This document shows positions 16,440 through 25,764 of a stretch of 64,000 nucleotides of DNA, in pieces (position 1 is the first letter of the stretch; each line of letters starts with the position of its first letter). The stretch lies in assembly GCF_043769475.1 (NCBI RefSeq), contig NZ_CP171729.1, forward strand, positions 1,302,001 to 1,366,000. The letters are read 5' to 3'. Source of the DNA: Allomesorhizobium sp043769475. GTDB taxonomy: Bacteria > Pseudomonadota > Alphaproteobacteria > Rhizobiales > Rhizobiaceae. The notes beneath the pieces were generated by a model. The model made no database searches and was not told the DNA's origin. It was given only the letters and a program-made list of their open reading frames with translations. The position numbers were made by a program, and so were the translations under genes.

Positions 16440-17648
16440 ATGTCCCGCAATGCTGTTATTGCCCTTTCCCTCGGCGCGCTGCTTTCCGGCGCCGCGGCCA
16501 TAGTCGGGTTGGCGCCGGCTTCCTTTGCCGCGAACGAGGCGGAACCCGCCGTCGTGCAGACGCCGCCGTCGATCCGCGTGACGCAGGCCGAGCGGCGGGA
16601 GCTTGTCGCAACGCTGACCGTCACCGGGACGATACTGCCGCGCGACGAAGCCGCGGCCGGCACCGACCTCAACGGCCTGACAGTCACCGCGCTGAATGCC
16701 GACGAAGGCGACATGGTGAAGAAAGGCGATGTGCTCGCCGTTCTCGACCGCTCCACGCTCGACACGCAGCTTGCGCAAATGCAGGCGAGCCGCGCTCAGG
16801 CGGAGGCCAACATCGCGCAGATGAATGCGCAGATCGGTGACGCGGAAGTCGGCGTCCGCCAGGCAAAGGACGCGCTCGATCGGGCGAAGGCGCTGCAGGC
16901 GAAGGGCGTCGCCACGCAGGCGCAGCTCGACAATGCGCGCCATGCCTTCGACAGCGCCAACGCCAAGCTGGTCTCGGCGCAGAAGGCGCTGGCCTCGTCG
17001 CAGGCGCAGCTTGCCGTCATCGACGCGCAAAAGGATAATGTGCTGCTGCAGATCGAGAAGACCGAGGTGAGGGCGCCCGCCGACGGCCTGGTGCTCGCCC
17101 GCGACGCCACGCTGGGCGGCATCGTTTCGGCCAGCAGCGGCCCGCTGTTCCGCATCGCCATCGGCGCGGAGTTCGAACTTGCGGCGACCGTCGCCGAGAC
17201 GGCCCTGCCGAAACTCGCGACCGGCATGAGGGCGGAGATTTCGCTGGCCGGCGCCGACAAGACGATCGGCGGAAAAATCCGCCGGATTTCGCCCGAGATC
17301 AACAGCAAGTCGCGGCTCGGTTCGATACGCATCACGCTCGATCCCGGCAGCGCGGCCCATGCCGGCAGCTTTGCCCGGGGCGAAGTCGAGACGCTGCGCT
17401 CGAATGCCGTCGCCGTCCCCGCCTCGGCGGTGATCTTCCGCGGCGACAAGGCGTTCCTGCAGGCGGTTTCGGAGGGCAAGGTCGCGACCGTGCCGGTAGC
17501 GCTCGGCGCTCGCGCCGGAGGTTTCGTCGAAGTCGTGTCGGGCATCGAAGAAGGCCAGGAGATCGTGTCGCGCGCGGGCACCTTCGTCGCCGACGGCGAT
17601 CTGGTGACGCCGATTCGCGGTGAAAAGACGGGAGCCATCCAGCCATGA
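16440..17648 (+). CDS. RND efflux periplasmic adaptor (membrane fusion protein)
   Basis: A protein of 402 residues with a signal peptide (ALSLGALLSGAAAIVGLAPASFA). The lipoyl half-motif DLNGLTVTALNADEGDMVKKGDVLAVLD is followed by a long coiled-coil hairpin rich in Ala and Gln (about 100-190) and the second half-motif VRAPADGLVLARDATLGGIV. Beta-barrel and membrane-proximal domains follow, ending VEVVSGIEEGQEIVSRAGTFVADGD. It links the inner-membrane pump to an outer-membrane channel; no TolC-like gene lies nearby. The stop overlaps the pump start by 4 bases, so expression is coupled. Confidence 0.92.
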   Translation: MSRNAVIALSLGALLSGAAAIVGLAPASFAANEAEPAVVQTPPSIRVTQAERRELVATLTVTGTILPRDEAAAGTDLNGLTVTALNADEGDMVKKGDVLAVLDRSTLDTQLAQMQASRAQAEANIAQMNAQIGDAEVGVRQAKDALDRAKALQAKGVATQAQLDNARHAFDSANAKLVSAQKALASSQAQLAVIDAQKDNVLLQIEKTEVRAPADGLVLARDATLGGIVSASSGPLFRIAIGAEFELAATVAETALPKLATGMRAEISLAGADKTIGGKIRRISPEINSKSRLGSIRITLDPGSAAHAGSFARGEVETLRSNAVAVPASAVIFRGDKAFLQAVSEGKVATVPVALGARAGGFVEVVSGIEEGQEIVSRAGTFVADGDLVTPIRGEKTGAIQP

Positions 17649-20600
17649 ACTTCTCCGCCTGGTCGATCCGCCATCCGATCGCGCCGATCCTGCTCTTCAT
17701 CGTGCTCGTCGCCCTCGGGCTGATGAGCTTTTCGAAGCTGCCTGTTACGCGCTTTCCGAACATCGACGTTCCGATTGTCAACGTGACGGTGACCGATCCG
17801 GGGGTCGCGCCGAGCGAACTCGAGACGCAGGTGACCAAGCGTGTCGAGGACGCGGTCGCCAATATTTCCGGCGTCAAGAACGTCATCTCGACGATCACAG
17901 AAGGCAATTCGCAGACGCAAGTCGAATTCCGCCTCGAAGTGGACACCCAGACCGCCGTCAACGACGTGAAGGACGCGATCGAGCGCATCCGCTCCGACCT
18001 CCCGGCGACAGCCGACGAGCCGATCGTCAACCGCGTCGACGTCGAAGGCCAGGCGATCCTGACCTACGCCGTATCGGCGCCGGCAATGACGATCGAAGAG
18101 CTTTCGTGGTTCGTCGACGACACCGTCATCCGCAAGCTGCAGGGCCTGAAGGGCGTCGCCCGCGTCGACCGCTACGGCGGGGTGACGCGGGAGATCAAGG
18201 TAGAGATCGACCCGGACCGGCTGAACGCACTCGGCGTCACCGCCGGCGATGTGAACCGCGCGCTGCGCTCGGTCAATGCCGACATGACCGGCGGCAGCGG
18301 CGACTTCGGCGACCGCGACCAGTCGATCCGGACGCTCGGCGGCGCCAAGAAGATCGCCGACCTCGAAGCCCTCGAAATCCCGCTCTCGGGCGACCGCAAG
18401 GTGAGGCTCGCCGACATCGCCACAGTCAGCGATTCCTGGGACGAGCCGAAATCCTTCGCGCGGGTGAACAGCCAGACCGTAGTGTCCTTCGGCATCTTCC
18501 GCGGCAAGGGCGAAAGCGATGTCGAGGTCAACGAACGCGCCGCGGTCGCCATCGCCGACCTGCAGAAGGCGCATCCGGACGTGACGATCACCAAGGTCGA
18601 CGATTCGGTGACCTATACGGAGGGCAACTACGATTCGGCGATGGAGATGCTGCTCGAAGGAGCGGCGCTGTCGGTGATCGTTGTCCTTCTCTTCCTGCGC
18701 GATTTCCGCGCCACCATCGTGGCCGCCGCCGCCTTGCCGCTGTCGATCATTCCGACCTTCTGGGCGCTCGACATGATGGGCTTTTCGCTCAACCTGGTCA
18801 GCCTTCTCGGCATCACGCTGGTGGTCGGCATCCTGGTCGACGACGCCATCGTCGAGATCGAAAACATCGTGCGGCACGTCAAGATGGGCAAATCGCCCTA
18901 TCGCGCCTCGCTCGAGGCCGCCGATGAGATCGGCCTCGCCGTCATCGCCATCTCGGCCACCATCATCGCGGTGTTCGCGCCCGTCTCTTTCATGGGCGGC
19001 ATCGCCGGCCAGTATTTCAAGCAGTTCGGCCTGACCGTCGCCGTCGCGGTGTTCTTCTCGCTGCTGGTGGCGCGCCTGATCACGCCGATGATGGCGGCCT
19101 ATTTTCTGCGCGGCCACGGCCATGCCGAGCCGAAGCCGGGCGCAATCATGCGGGGCTATGTCGCGTTCCTGAAGACGACGCTGCGCTTCCGCTGGCTGAC
19201 GCTCGCCGCCGGCATAGCCTTCTTCGCCGGCTCGATCTACGCGATGGGCTTCCTGCCGTCCGGCTTCATCCCGCGCGAGGATGCCAGCCGCATCGTGTTC
19301 TCGGTCGAACTGCCGCCAGGCAGCCGCCTCGATGACACGCGCCTGGCGACCGACGAAGTGACCAAGCTGATGCGCGAGGTTCCCGAGGTCGAGAACGTCT
19401 ATGTAATCGGTGGCGCGAGCCCGACCGGCACGCTGGAGACGCGCCGCGCCACGGTCGTTGCCGACCTGAAGCACAAGTCCGAACGCGAACTGCCGCAGCA
19501 CGAGATCGAGGAGATCCTGCTCCGGAAGATGGAAACGGTGCCGGACGTGCGCGCCTATTTCGTCAACGACCGCGGCGAGCGCGCGCTGGCCTTCGGCGTG
19601 ATGGGTACCGACGGCGCCGTGCTCGATGAGCAAGCGCGGAAGATCCAGAGCGCGATGACGGAGACCGGCAAATTCCGCGCCGTCACCTCAAATGCCGCGC
19701 TCGACCGGCCGGAAGTCATCGTCATCCCCGATTTCGAGCGCATAGCCGAACTCGGCATCTCGACGGCGACGATTTCCGAGACGCTGCGCATCGCCACGAT
19801 GGGCGACATAGACGAGAACCTCGCCAAGTTCACGGTCGGCGACCGCCAGATTCCGATCCGCGTGCAGCTGAACGAACTGGCGCGCGACGACCTGGCGGTG
19901 ATCAGCCAGCTTCCGGTGCCGACGGCTTCCGGCGCTTCGGTGCCGCTCGCATCCGTCGCCGAAATCCGCTTCGGGCAGGGGCCTTCCTCGATCGCCCGCT
20001 TCAATCGCGAGCGCCGCGTCGTCATCGGCGCCGACATGGCGCAGGGGGCCGAGCTCAGCGAGGGCCTCGGCATCGTCTGGGCGCTGCCCGAAGTCAAGGA
20101 CATGCCGGCAGGCACCCGCATCCAGGAGACCGGCGATGCCGAGATCATGGGCGAAGTGTTCGCAGGCTTCGCGACCGCCATGGGCACCGGCATCATGCTG
20201 GTTCTGGTGGTGCTGATCCTGCTGTTCGGCTCGGTGTTCCACTCCTTCACCATCCTGGGCTCATTGCCGCTCGCCATAGGCGGCGTGGTGGCCGGGCTGT
20301 GGCTGACCAATTCGGCGGTGTCCATGCCGGTTGTGATCGGCATATTGATGCTGATGGGCATCGTGACCAAGAACGCCATCATGCTGGTCGATTTCGCCGT
20401 CGAGGAGGTCAAGCAGGGCGTTTCACGGTCCGAGGCGATCATCGACGCCGGCAGAAAGCGCGCGCGGCCGATCGTCATGACCACCATAGCCATGTCGGCG
20501 GGCATGATCCCGGCTGCCCTGGCTCTGGGCGACGGCGGCGAGTTCCGCGCGCCGATGGCGATCGCGGTCGTCGGCGGCCTCTTGGTATCGACGCTGCTGT

Positions 20601-20773
20601 CGCTGGTCTTCGTGCCGTCCTTCTACACGATCATGGACGACGCGGCGATCGGGACGGCGAGACTGTTCCGCTGGCTGGTGAAGCCGAACCGGGCCGACGA
20701 GCTGAACGCGGAGCATATCGGCAACGTCCACGTCCTGCCCAAGCGCGAAGAGTTCCCGGTCGCGGCGGAGTAG
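17645..20773 (+). CDS. RND efflux pump, inner-membrane permease
   Basis: A 1042-residue AcrB-superfamily protein with the two-fold repeat of the class: first helix PIAPILLFIVLVALGLMSF, large periplasmic porter loop, helices from about 330 to 470, a second loop and a final helix group to about 1010. GILVDDAIVEIENIVRH carries the helix-4 Asp pair of the proton relay, and GIVTKNAIMLVDFA supplies the helix-10 Lys region. LPSGFIPREDASRI opens the second porter loop. Energy is the proton gradient. The range of substrates cannot be predicted, but control by TetR suggests drugs or toxic small molecules. Confidence 0.93.
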   Translation: MNFSAWSIRHPIAPILLFIVLVALGLMSFSKLPVTRFPNIDVPIVNVTVTDPGVAPSELETQVTKRVEDAVANISGVKNVISTITEGNSQTQVEFRLEVDTQTAVNDVKDAIERIRSDLPATADEPIVNRVDVEGQAILTYAVSAPAMTIEELSWFVDDTVIRKLQGLKGVARVDRYGGVTREIKVEIDPDRLNALGVTAGDVNRALRSVNADMTGGSGDFGDRDQSIRTLGGAKKIADLEALEIPLSGDRKVRLADIATVSDSWDEPKSFARVNSQTVVSFGIFRGKGESDVEVNERAAVAIADLQKAHPDVTITKVDDSVTYTEGNYDSAMEMLLEGAALSVIVVLLFLRDFRATIVAAAALPLSIIPTFWALDMMGFSLNLVSLLGITLVVGILVDDAIVEIENIVRHVKMGKSPYRASLEAADEIGLAVIAISATIIAVFAPVSFMGGIAGQYFKQFGLTVAVAVFFSLLVARLITPMMAAYFLRGHGHAEPKPGAIMRGYVAFLKTTLRFRWLTLAAGIAFFAGSIYAMGFLPSGFIPREDASRIVFSVELPPGSRLDDTRLATDEVTKLMREVPEVENVYVIGGASPTGTLETRRATVVADLKHKSERELPQHEIEEILLRKMETVPDVRAYFVNDRGERALAFGVMGTDGAVLDEQARKIQSAMTETGKFRAVTSNAALDRPEVIVIPDFERIAELGISTATISETLRIATMGDIDENLAKFTVGDRQIPIRVQLNELARDDLAVISQLPVPTASGASVPLASVAEIRFGQGPSSIARFNRERRVVIGADMAQGAELSEGLGIVWALPEVKDMPAGTRIQETGDAEIMGEVFAGFATAMGTGIMLVLVVLILLFGSVFHSFTILGSLPLAIGGVVAGLWLTNSAVSMPVVIGILMLMGIVTKNAIMLVDFAVEEVKQGVSRSEAIIDAGRKRARPIVMTTIAMSAGMIPAALALGDGGEFRAPMAIAVVGGLLVSTLLSLVFVPSFYTIMDDAAIGTARLFRWLVKPNRADELNAEHIGNVHVLPKREEFPVAAE

Positions 20774-20852
20774 GGCGCTTCGTCGGCGACAGGCTTTTCG
20801 CCCCCGCCTTTGCGGGAGGTGGTCGGCGAGTTGCGGCAGGGGCTGGTAGCCT

Positions 20853-21406
20853 CTATCGCTCCACGGGACGGGCCGGGTTGCCGACTACCGTCGCCCCGGC
20901 GGGCACATTCCTGGTCACCACCGAGCCGGCGCCGACGATGGCGCCGTCGCCTATCGTGATGCCGCCCAGAATGATGGCGCCGCCGCCGATCCACACGCGC
21001 TCGCCGATCTCGACCGGCCGGCGATCTCAAGGCCGGCGCTGCGCTGGACGGCGTCCCGGTGATGCTCGGCGCAGTAGATCTGGACGTTCGGGCCGAGCAA
21101 CGATGATTTCCCGATCCTGACCCGCGCCGTGTCGAGAATGGTGCAGCCGGCATTGAGAAAAACCTTGTCGCCGAGCGTGATGTTGAAGCCGTAGGCGCAG
21201 TGGAACGGCGCTTCGATGCGGGCGCTTTCGCCCACCTGCGCAAACAGCCGCCGCAGCCCGGGACCCATGTTGCCGCGCTCGCCCGGCGGCAGGATGTTGT
21301 GCTCGTGCACCGCGTCGCGGGCCAGAACCCGCAGCGCCTCAAGTTCCGGGTCGATGCAGGTGTACCACTCCCCGGCGGCCATCTTTTCGCGTTCGCTGAC
21401 GTTCAC
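20853..21406 (-). pseudogene. Frameshifted sugar O-acetyltransferase (maltose/nodulation type)
   Basis: A left-handed beta-helix acetyltransferase of the LacA/NodL/Maa group. The first part reads GTG-start NVSEREKMAAGEWY through GFNITLGDKVFLNAGCTILD and the active-site region IYCAEHHRDAVQR. The frame is lost near 21017 in GCCGGCCGG; one base later the family sequence resumes as RPVEIGERVWIGGGAIILGG and ends VVGNPARPVER at 20853. Adding one base restores a protein of about 184 aa. The GTG at 21406 has AGGAGGAG just before it. The homologous family acetylates sugars; NodL-like function is not claimed. It is convergent with the RND pump and lies 17 bases downstream of the DMT carrier gene. Confidence 0.75.
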
Positions 21407-21423
21407 GGTACTCCTCCTGGCCG

Positions 21424-22323
21424 CTATGCCGGATGCCGAACCGCTAGCGCGGCCCGACGCCGGCGGCCGTGATCGAGTTGCCAGAGCGAATGCAGGACGA
21501 GCGCGGCGATCAGGATGGAACCGCCGATCAGGCTGTTCCTCGACGGCACTTCGGAGAAGATCATCCATACCCACACGGGAGCTAGCACCGTTTCGAGGAG
21601 GTAGAACATCGCAACCTCCGGGCCGGAAATGTATTTCGGGCCGGTGGCGAGGCAGAAGAAGGCGACCGGCATGATGATCGCGCCGTTGAAGATGATCCAC
21701 CACGGCGCCTCGACGCGGAAACCGGTGTTCCGCACCATGACGAGCGCCACGCAAAACGGCAGTATGACCGCGATCAGCGCGGTAAATCCCATGTCCTTGC
21801 CGCTGGCCCGCGTGACGGTGATGGCCGAGGCGAGCAGGAAGGCGGAGGCAAGCGCCATGAGATCGCCGAGGAAATTGCCAGAGCCGATGGCGTCGCCGAC
21901 GATGATAAGCACGCCGACGAGCATCGCCGCCATGGCGACCAGCGTGGCGGGCCTGGGACGCTCCTTCAGAAAGAGCCACGAGAGCAATGCGGCGAACATC
22001 GTGTTGAAGGCGAGGATGAAGACGAGATTGGCCGTCGAGGTGTTGTAAACGGCGAACATGAACGTGACCGAAACCAGTCCGTAGAGGGCGGCGACGACAA
22101 GGCCGGTACGGCCGGGCACGAGTTGCGGCGCGTCGCGCCGCGCGAGCCGCCAGACGCCCCAGATAGCCAGCGTGGCCGCGAAAGTGGTCACGCTTCTCAG
22201 AAGGAGGATGGACCAGGTGTCGCCATCGGCGAGACGGATCAGCGGGATATCGACGGTGAGGGTTAGGCCGCCGAGGGCGGTCAGCGCGAGGCCTCTCGCG
22301 TGATGGGACGAGGTGGCAGACAC
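21424..22323 (-). CDS. DMT-family (EamA) transporter
   Basis: A 299-residue protein with ten hydrophobic segments in two EamA repeats, for example GLVVAALYGLVSVTFMFAVYN and ISGPEVAMFYLLETVLAPVWVWMIF. FLKERPRPATLVAMAAMLVGVLII is the typical end of the first repeat, and SEVPSRNSLIGGSILIAALV the end of the second. Such proteins export metabolites or amino acids. The start is GTG with GGAG upstream. Downstream lies the frameshifted acetyltransferase on the same strand, probably in one transcript. Confidence 0.88.
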   Translation of the reverse strand: MSATSSHHARGLALTALGGLTLTVDIPLIRLADGDTWSILLLRSVTTFAATLAIWGVWRLARRDAPQLVPGRTGLVVAALYGLVSVTFMFAVYNTSTANLVFILAFNTMFAALLSWLFLKERPRPATLVAMAAMLVGVLIIVGDAIGSGNFLGDLMALASAFLLASAITVTRASGKDMGFTALIAVILPFCVALVMVRNTGFRVEAPWWIIFNGAIIMPVAFFCLATGPKYISGPEVAMFYLLETVLAPVWVWMIFSEVPSRNSLIGGSILIAALVLHSLWQLDHGRRRRAALAVRHPA

Positions 22324-22374
22324 GGGGGGAGCTCCGATTGGGAAGGGAACGAGAATTGCCGGGCGGACAGCCGC

Positions 22375-23133
22375 TCAGACAGCCTCGCTCTCGTAGCGTT
22401 CCCAGCCCTTCGGCCCGAGATGTTCCTGCGGCAGAAAGCGCACTTTATAGTTCATCTTGCGCGAGCCGTTGACCCAATAGCCGAGATAGACATGGGGCAG
22501 GCCGGCGGCGCGGGCGCGCGCGATATGGTCGAGGATCATGAAGGTGCCGAGCGAGCGGTCCTCGAAGGCGGGATTGAAGTAGGAATAGACCATGGAGAGG
22601 CCGTCGGCCATCTTGTCGGAGAGCGCTACCGCGATCAGTTCGCCATGGCCCCTGCCGGTGATGAAGCTGTCGGGTCCGCGCTTGCGGTATTCGATGATCT
22701 TGGTGTCGACATGGGTGTCTTCGACCATCATGGCGTAGTCGAGCACGGTCATGTCGGACATGCCGCCCTTGCGGTGGCGGGCGTCAAGATAGCGCCGAAA
22801 CAGCGAATATTGCTCGGTGGAGGGCTCGGCGTCATGTACGGCACCGATCAGGTCGGAATTGCGGTGTATGACACGCCGCATGTTTTTCGTCGCCTGGAAC
22901 TCGCCGGCCAGGATCCGCACCGACACGCAGGCGCGGCAGGCCTCGCAGGCCGGCCGATAGGCGATGTTCTGCGAGCGGCGGAAGCCGCCCTGCGTCAGCA
23001 GGTCGTTCATCTCGGGGGCCTTGTCGCCGACAAGATGCGTGAACACCTTCCGCTCGAACTGGCCTTCAATGTAGGGGCACGGCGAAGGCGCGGTCAGGAA
23101 GAACTGCGGCGAGTGGGTGATGTGGTGCGTCAT
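22375..23133 (-). CDS. bpt: Aspartate/glutamate leucyltransferase (Bpt)
   Basis: A 252-residue aminoacyl-tRNA-protein transferase of the N-end rule pathway; Bpt adds Leu from Leu-tRNA to N-terminal Asp or Glu, marking proteins for ClpS/ClpAP. The N-terminal Cys cluster ACEACRACVSVRI (about 69-81), preceded by the family phrase FFLTAPSPCPYIEGQFERKVF, and the C-terminal block DHIARARAAGLPHVYLGYWVNGSRKMNYKVRF are diagnostic for the ATE/Bpt fold. The start at 23133 (MTHHITHSPQ) is the family start; the longer frame adds a non-conserved lead. Specificity as Bpt rather than eukaryote-like Ate is by similarity to bacterial members. Confidence 0.92.
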   Translation of the reverse strand: MTHHITHSPQFFLTAPSPCPYIEGQFERKVFTHLVGDKAPEMNDLLTQGGFRRSQNIAYRPACEACRACVSVRILAGEFQATKNMRRVIHRNSDLIGAVHDAEPSTEQYSLFRRYLDARHRKGGMSDMTVLDYAMMVEDTHVDTKIIEYRKRGPDSFITGRGHGELIAVALSDKMADGLSMVYSYFNPAFEDRSLGTFMILDHIARARAAGLPHVYLGYWVNGSRKMNYKVRFLPQEHLGPKGWERYESEAV

Positions 23134-23239
23134 GGCGCGTCGGTTCGGCTCCCGCGAATAACCATAGCATGGCTGCGGCGGCGAAAAATTCAACTGGATA
23201 ATCGCGCGTCGCGGACTTCTTCGGCCCGCCGCGGGTCCG

Positions 23240-23713
23240 TCAGCGGTCGGAACGCGTGACCACGGTGCCAAGAAGGAGGTCGTGCACCGTGCGTTTGCGG
23301 TCGGTAAACAGGGTCGCCAGCAGGATCAGCGGCGTCAATACAACGTTAAGGCCCCAAAACAGCACGGAGTGGACTACGGCCAGCATGCCGTCGACGCGGC
23401 TGCCGTCGGGTCTTTCGAGGCGGATGCCCATCATGCGCATTCCAACAGTCGCCTGGTTGCGGCCGCCCAGCGTGTTCCAGACATAGACGAGGGCCACGGC
23501 CGGCACGAGAATACCGAACAGCATCCAGCCGAGGCCGAGCGTCAGAATCCCAAAGATGGCGATCAGTATCGCGAACGGAATGGTGAGCAGCGCGACGATC
23601 AAATAATCGAGCAGGAAAGCGAACACGCGGCGCGTCAGCACGCCGTCATAGGCGCGCACGCCGTCAAGCCTGGTTTCGATGATCTCGCCGTCGAGAATTC
23701 GTGCGTTCATCAT
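23240..23713 (-). CDS. RDD family membrane protein
   Basis: About 157 residues. The RDD domain is clear: GVLTRRVFAFLLDYLIVALLTIPFAILIAIFG, then VWNTLGGRNQATVGMRMMGIRL, then HSVLFWGLNVVLTPLILLATLFTDRKRTVHDLLLGTVV. The conserved Arg and two Asp residues that name the family are present (R-R in the first helix, D in LLDYL, D in VHDLL). Members are small integral membrane proteins, some acting as Na+/H+ exchangers; function here is unknown. GGAAGGA lies directly before the first of two adjacent ATG codons, so the second (23710) is also possible. Confidence 0.85.
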   Translation of the reverse strand: MMNARILDGEIIETRLDGVRAYDGVLTRRVFAFLLDYLIVALLTIPFAILIAIFGILTLGLGWMLFGILVPAVALVYVWNTLGGRNQATVGMRMMGIRLERPDGSRVDGMLAVVHSVLFWGLNVVLTPLILLATLFTDRKRTVHDLLLGTVVTRSDR

Positions 23714-23770
23714 TCCTTCCTTCCGTCCCGCATGGGGCTGCACTTTCACATGGGTATGTGCCGGTCGATA

Positions 23771-25015
23771 TCAAGATGTGGCCGGAAACGTGACGACGAA
23801 GCAGGCGCCGCCGCCGGGTGGCGATTCGTGGTGCACGGTTGCGCCGTGATGCAAGGCGATCTGGCGCACCAGCGACAGGCCGAGGCCCCAGCCGCCGGCC
23901 GTCTCGCTGCGGCCCTGTGGCCGGAAGAACGGTTCGAAGACGCGCTCGCCGGTTCCTTCCGGCAGGCCCGGCCCGTGATCGCACACCTTGAGCACCACCG
24001 AACTGCCTTCGGTCCTTACATGCGCGCTGACCGGCGGACCGCCATGTCTCTGCGCGTTCTGCATGAGATTGCGCACCAGCCGCGTGAGCAGTTTCGGGTC
24101 GCCTGACACGCCGCCGGGTTCGCCGGAGACGTCGACGCCGGAGCGCGCGCCTTCCTCCGCAGTGAGCGCCAGCAGATCCACGGGCTCCACCCGTTCCAGC
24201 TTCTCGATGTGGTCAAGCCGGCTGGCAAGCAGGATTTCCTCCACCAGCGCGTCGAGTTCGGAGAGGTCGCGCACGATCTCGTCACGCACCGGGCCGCTTT
24301 GTCCTTCCTCGTCGAGGTCGATCGCCATGCGCAGGCGCGCAAGCGGCGAGCGCAACTCGTGGCTGGCATTGGCAAGCAGCGAGCGGTGCGCGGCAAGCAG
24401 CCGCTCGATCTGCTCGGCGGCGCGGTTGAAGCTCGCCGCCACCGCCGCCACCTCGTCGTTGCCTCTCACGGCCACGCGCGTATCGAGAGCGCCTTCGCCC
24501 CAGCGATCCACGCCCTGGCGCAACGCTTCGAGGCGGCGTGTGAGGTGGCGCACGACCGGAAACGCGGCAAGCCCAATTACCCCGGCGATCAGCGCGAGAT
24601 AGCCAAGGGGATTACGGCCCGCCGGGCCGAACGGCATTCTCAGCCGCGCCGCGACCACCCTTCCGTCCGGCAGCTTACTGACCAGCAGGTGATGCCCGCC
24701 GGGGTGCATCCTGCGCCTGAATCCGATCTCGTCCTGGGGGACCGGCCGGCCGGCCGCTGCAAGCAGCCGCCCCTGCGGGCCATAGACCGAGATGTCGGCA
24801 TCGAAGGCGGCGGAGAGGCGCTGCACCGTCGCGTTCAACGAGGCGGGGTCGGAGTCCGCCGGCAGCATCGCCGCGATGAAGGCGTCGCGCCGGTCGCTCC
24901 AGCCGGCATGTTCGCGTTCCATGCCCATGCGCACGAACATCCCGCTGGCGATCGCCACGACCGCGAGGCTGGCCAGAACGGTGAGATAGATCTTGACGAA
25001 AAGGCTGTTGCGCAT
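23771..25015 (-). CDS. Sensor histidine kinase (CpxA-like)
   Basis: About 414 residues. There is an N-terminal membrane helix (IYLTVLASLAVVAIASGMFV), a periplasmic sensor of about 120 residues, a second helix (LGYLALIAGVIGLAAFPVV), a HAMP domain (RLEALRQGVDRWGEGALDTRV), the H-box HELRSPLARLRMAIDL and a HATPase domain with N-box LVRNLMQNAQRHGG and G-boxes DHGPGLPEG and GGWGLGLSLV. It lies 3 bases after the response regulator, with a Spy/CpxP-like gene ahead, so it most likely senses periplasmic folding or metal stress. Confidence 0.9.
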   Translation of the reverse strand: MRNSLFVKIYLTVLASLAVVAIASGMFVRMGMEREHAGWSDRRDAFIAAMLPADSDPASLNATVQRLSAAFDADISVYGPQGRLLAAAGRPVPQDEIGFRRRMHPGGHHLLVSKLPDGRVVAARLRMPFGPAGRNPLGYLALIAGVIGLAAFPVVRHLTRRLEALRQGVDRWGEGALDTRVAVRGNDEVAAVAASFNRAAEQIERLLAAHRSLLANASHELRSPLARLRMAIDLDEEGQSGPVRDEIVRDLSELDALVEEILLASRLDHIEKLERVEPVDLLALTAEEGARSGVDVSGEPGGVSGDPKLLTRLVRNLMQNAQRHGGPPVSAHVRTEGSSVVLKVCDHGPGLPEGTGERVFEPFFRPQGRSETAGGWGLGLSLVRQIALHHGATVHHESPPGGGACFVVTFPATS

Positions 25016-25018
25016 GGG

Positions 25019-25720
25019 CTATCTGTCACCGTCCTGGAAACGGGCAAAGACATAGCCCGCGCCGCGCACCGTGATGATGCGGCGAGGATGTTTCGGATCG
25101 GTCTCGATCGCGGCGCGGATGCGCGAGACGTGCACGTCGATCGACCGGTCGAACGCTTCCAGCTCCTCGCCTTTGACCATGTCCATGAGCTGCTCGCGCG
25201 ACAGCGTGCGCCCGGCATTTTCGGCGAGCGCCACCAACAGGTCGAACTGGTAGCTGGTCAGCGGGCAGTCGCGCCCGTCGACGCGAGCGGAGCGCGACGC
25301 GGGGTCGATCTCCAGCCGCCCGAAGCGCAGGATGCGGGGCGAGGCGTTCGCGCCGGCGTTGCGCCGGCGCAGGATCGCCTTCAACCGCGCCAGCAGTTCG
25401 CGCGGATTGAAAGGCTTCGGCAGATAATCGTCGGCGCCGATCTCCAGCCCCACGATACGGTCGGTCTCGTCGCCTCGTGCGGTCAGCATCAACACCGGCA
25501 CATCGGAGTTCGCGCGGATGCGCTTGAGCGCCTCGAAGCCGTCCATGTCGGGCAGCATGACGTCGAGGACCACGGCATCAGGCGACAGCCGCGCGATCTC
25601 GGCAATGCCTGCGCCCGCCGTCTCTGCCGCTTGCACGCGAAAGCCGTTGCCCGTCAGGTATTCCGCGAGCATGGCGGACAGGCGCCTGTCGTCGTCGACG
25701 ATGAGAACCTGGTCCGCCAT
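25019..25720 (-). CDS. OmpR-family response regulator (CpxR-like)
   Basis: A protein of 233 residues with receiver domain followed by winged-helix DNA-binding domain. The receiver has the acidic pair IVDDDRRL, the phospho-acceptor Asp in DAVVLDVMLPDMDG (about residue 53), Thr in VLMLTARG and Lys in DDYLPKPFNP. The effector domain includes LTSYQFDLLVALAENAGRTLSREQLM and the C-terminal hairpin RRIITVRGAGYVFAR. It is translated just ahead of its kinase gene and downstream of the periplasmic Spy-like protein, as in cpxP-cpxR-cpxA loci. Confidence 0.93.
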   Translation of the reverse strand: MADQVLIVDDDRRLSAMLAEYLTGNGFRVQAAETAGAGIAEIARLSPDAVVLDVMLPDMDGFEALKRIRANSDVPVLMLTARGDETDRIVGLEIGADDYLPKPFNPRELLARLKAILRRRNAGANASPRILRFGRLEIDPASRSARVDGRDCPLTSYQFDLLVALAENAGRTLSREQLMDMVKGEELEAFDRSIDVHVSRIRAAIETDPKHPRRIITVRGAGYVFARFQDGDR

Positions 25721-25764
25721 GCCCGTTCGTTTTGCTCCGATTCGAAACTGTGCCGGTACAGAGC

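Noticed and set aside
16796..19633. Very long minus-strand open frame opposite the RND genes
   Set aside because: It is His/Asp/Arg/Gly-rich, the usual antisense shadow of a GC-rich coding region; the plus strand encodes clear adaptor and pump genes.
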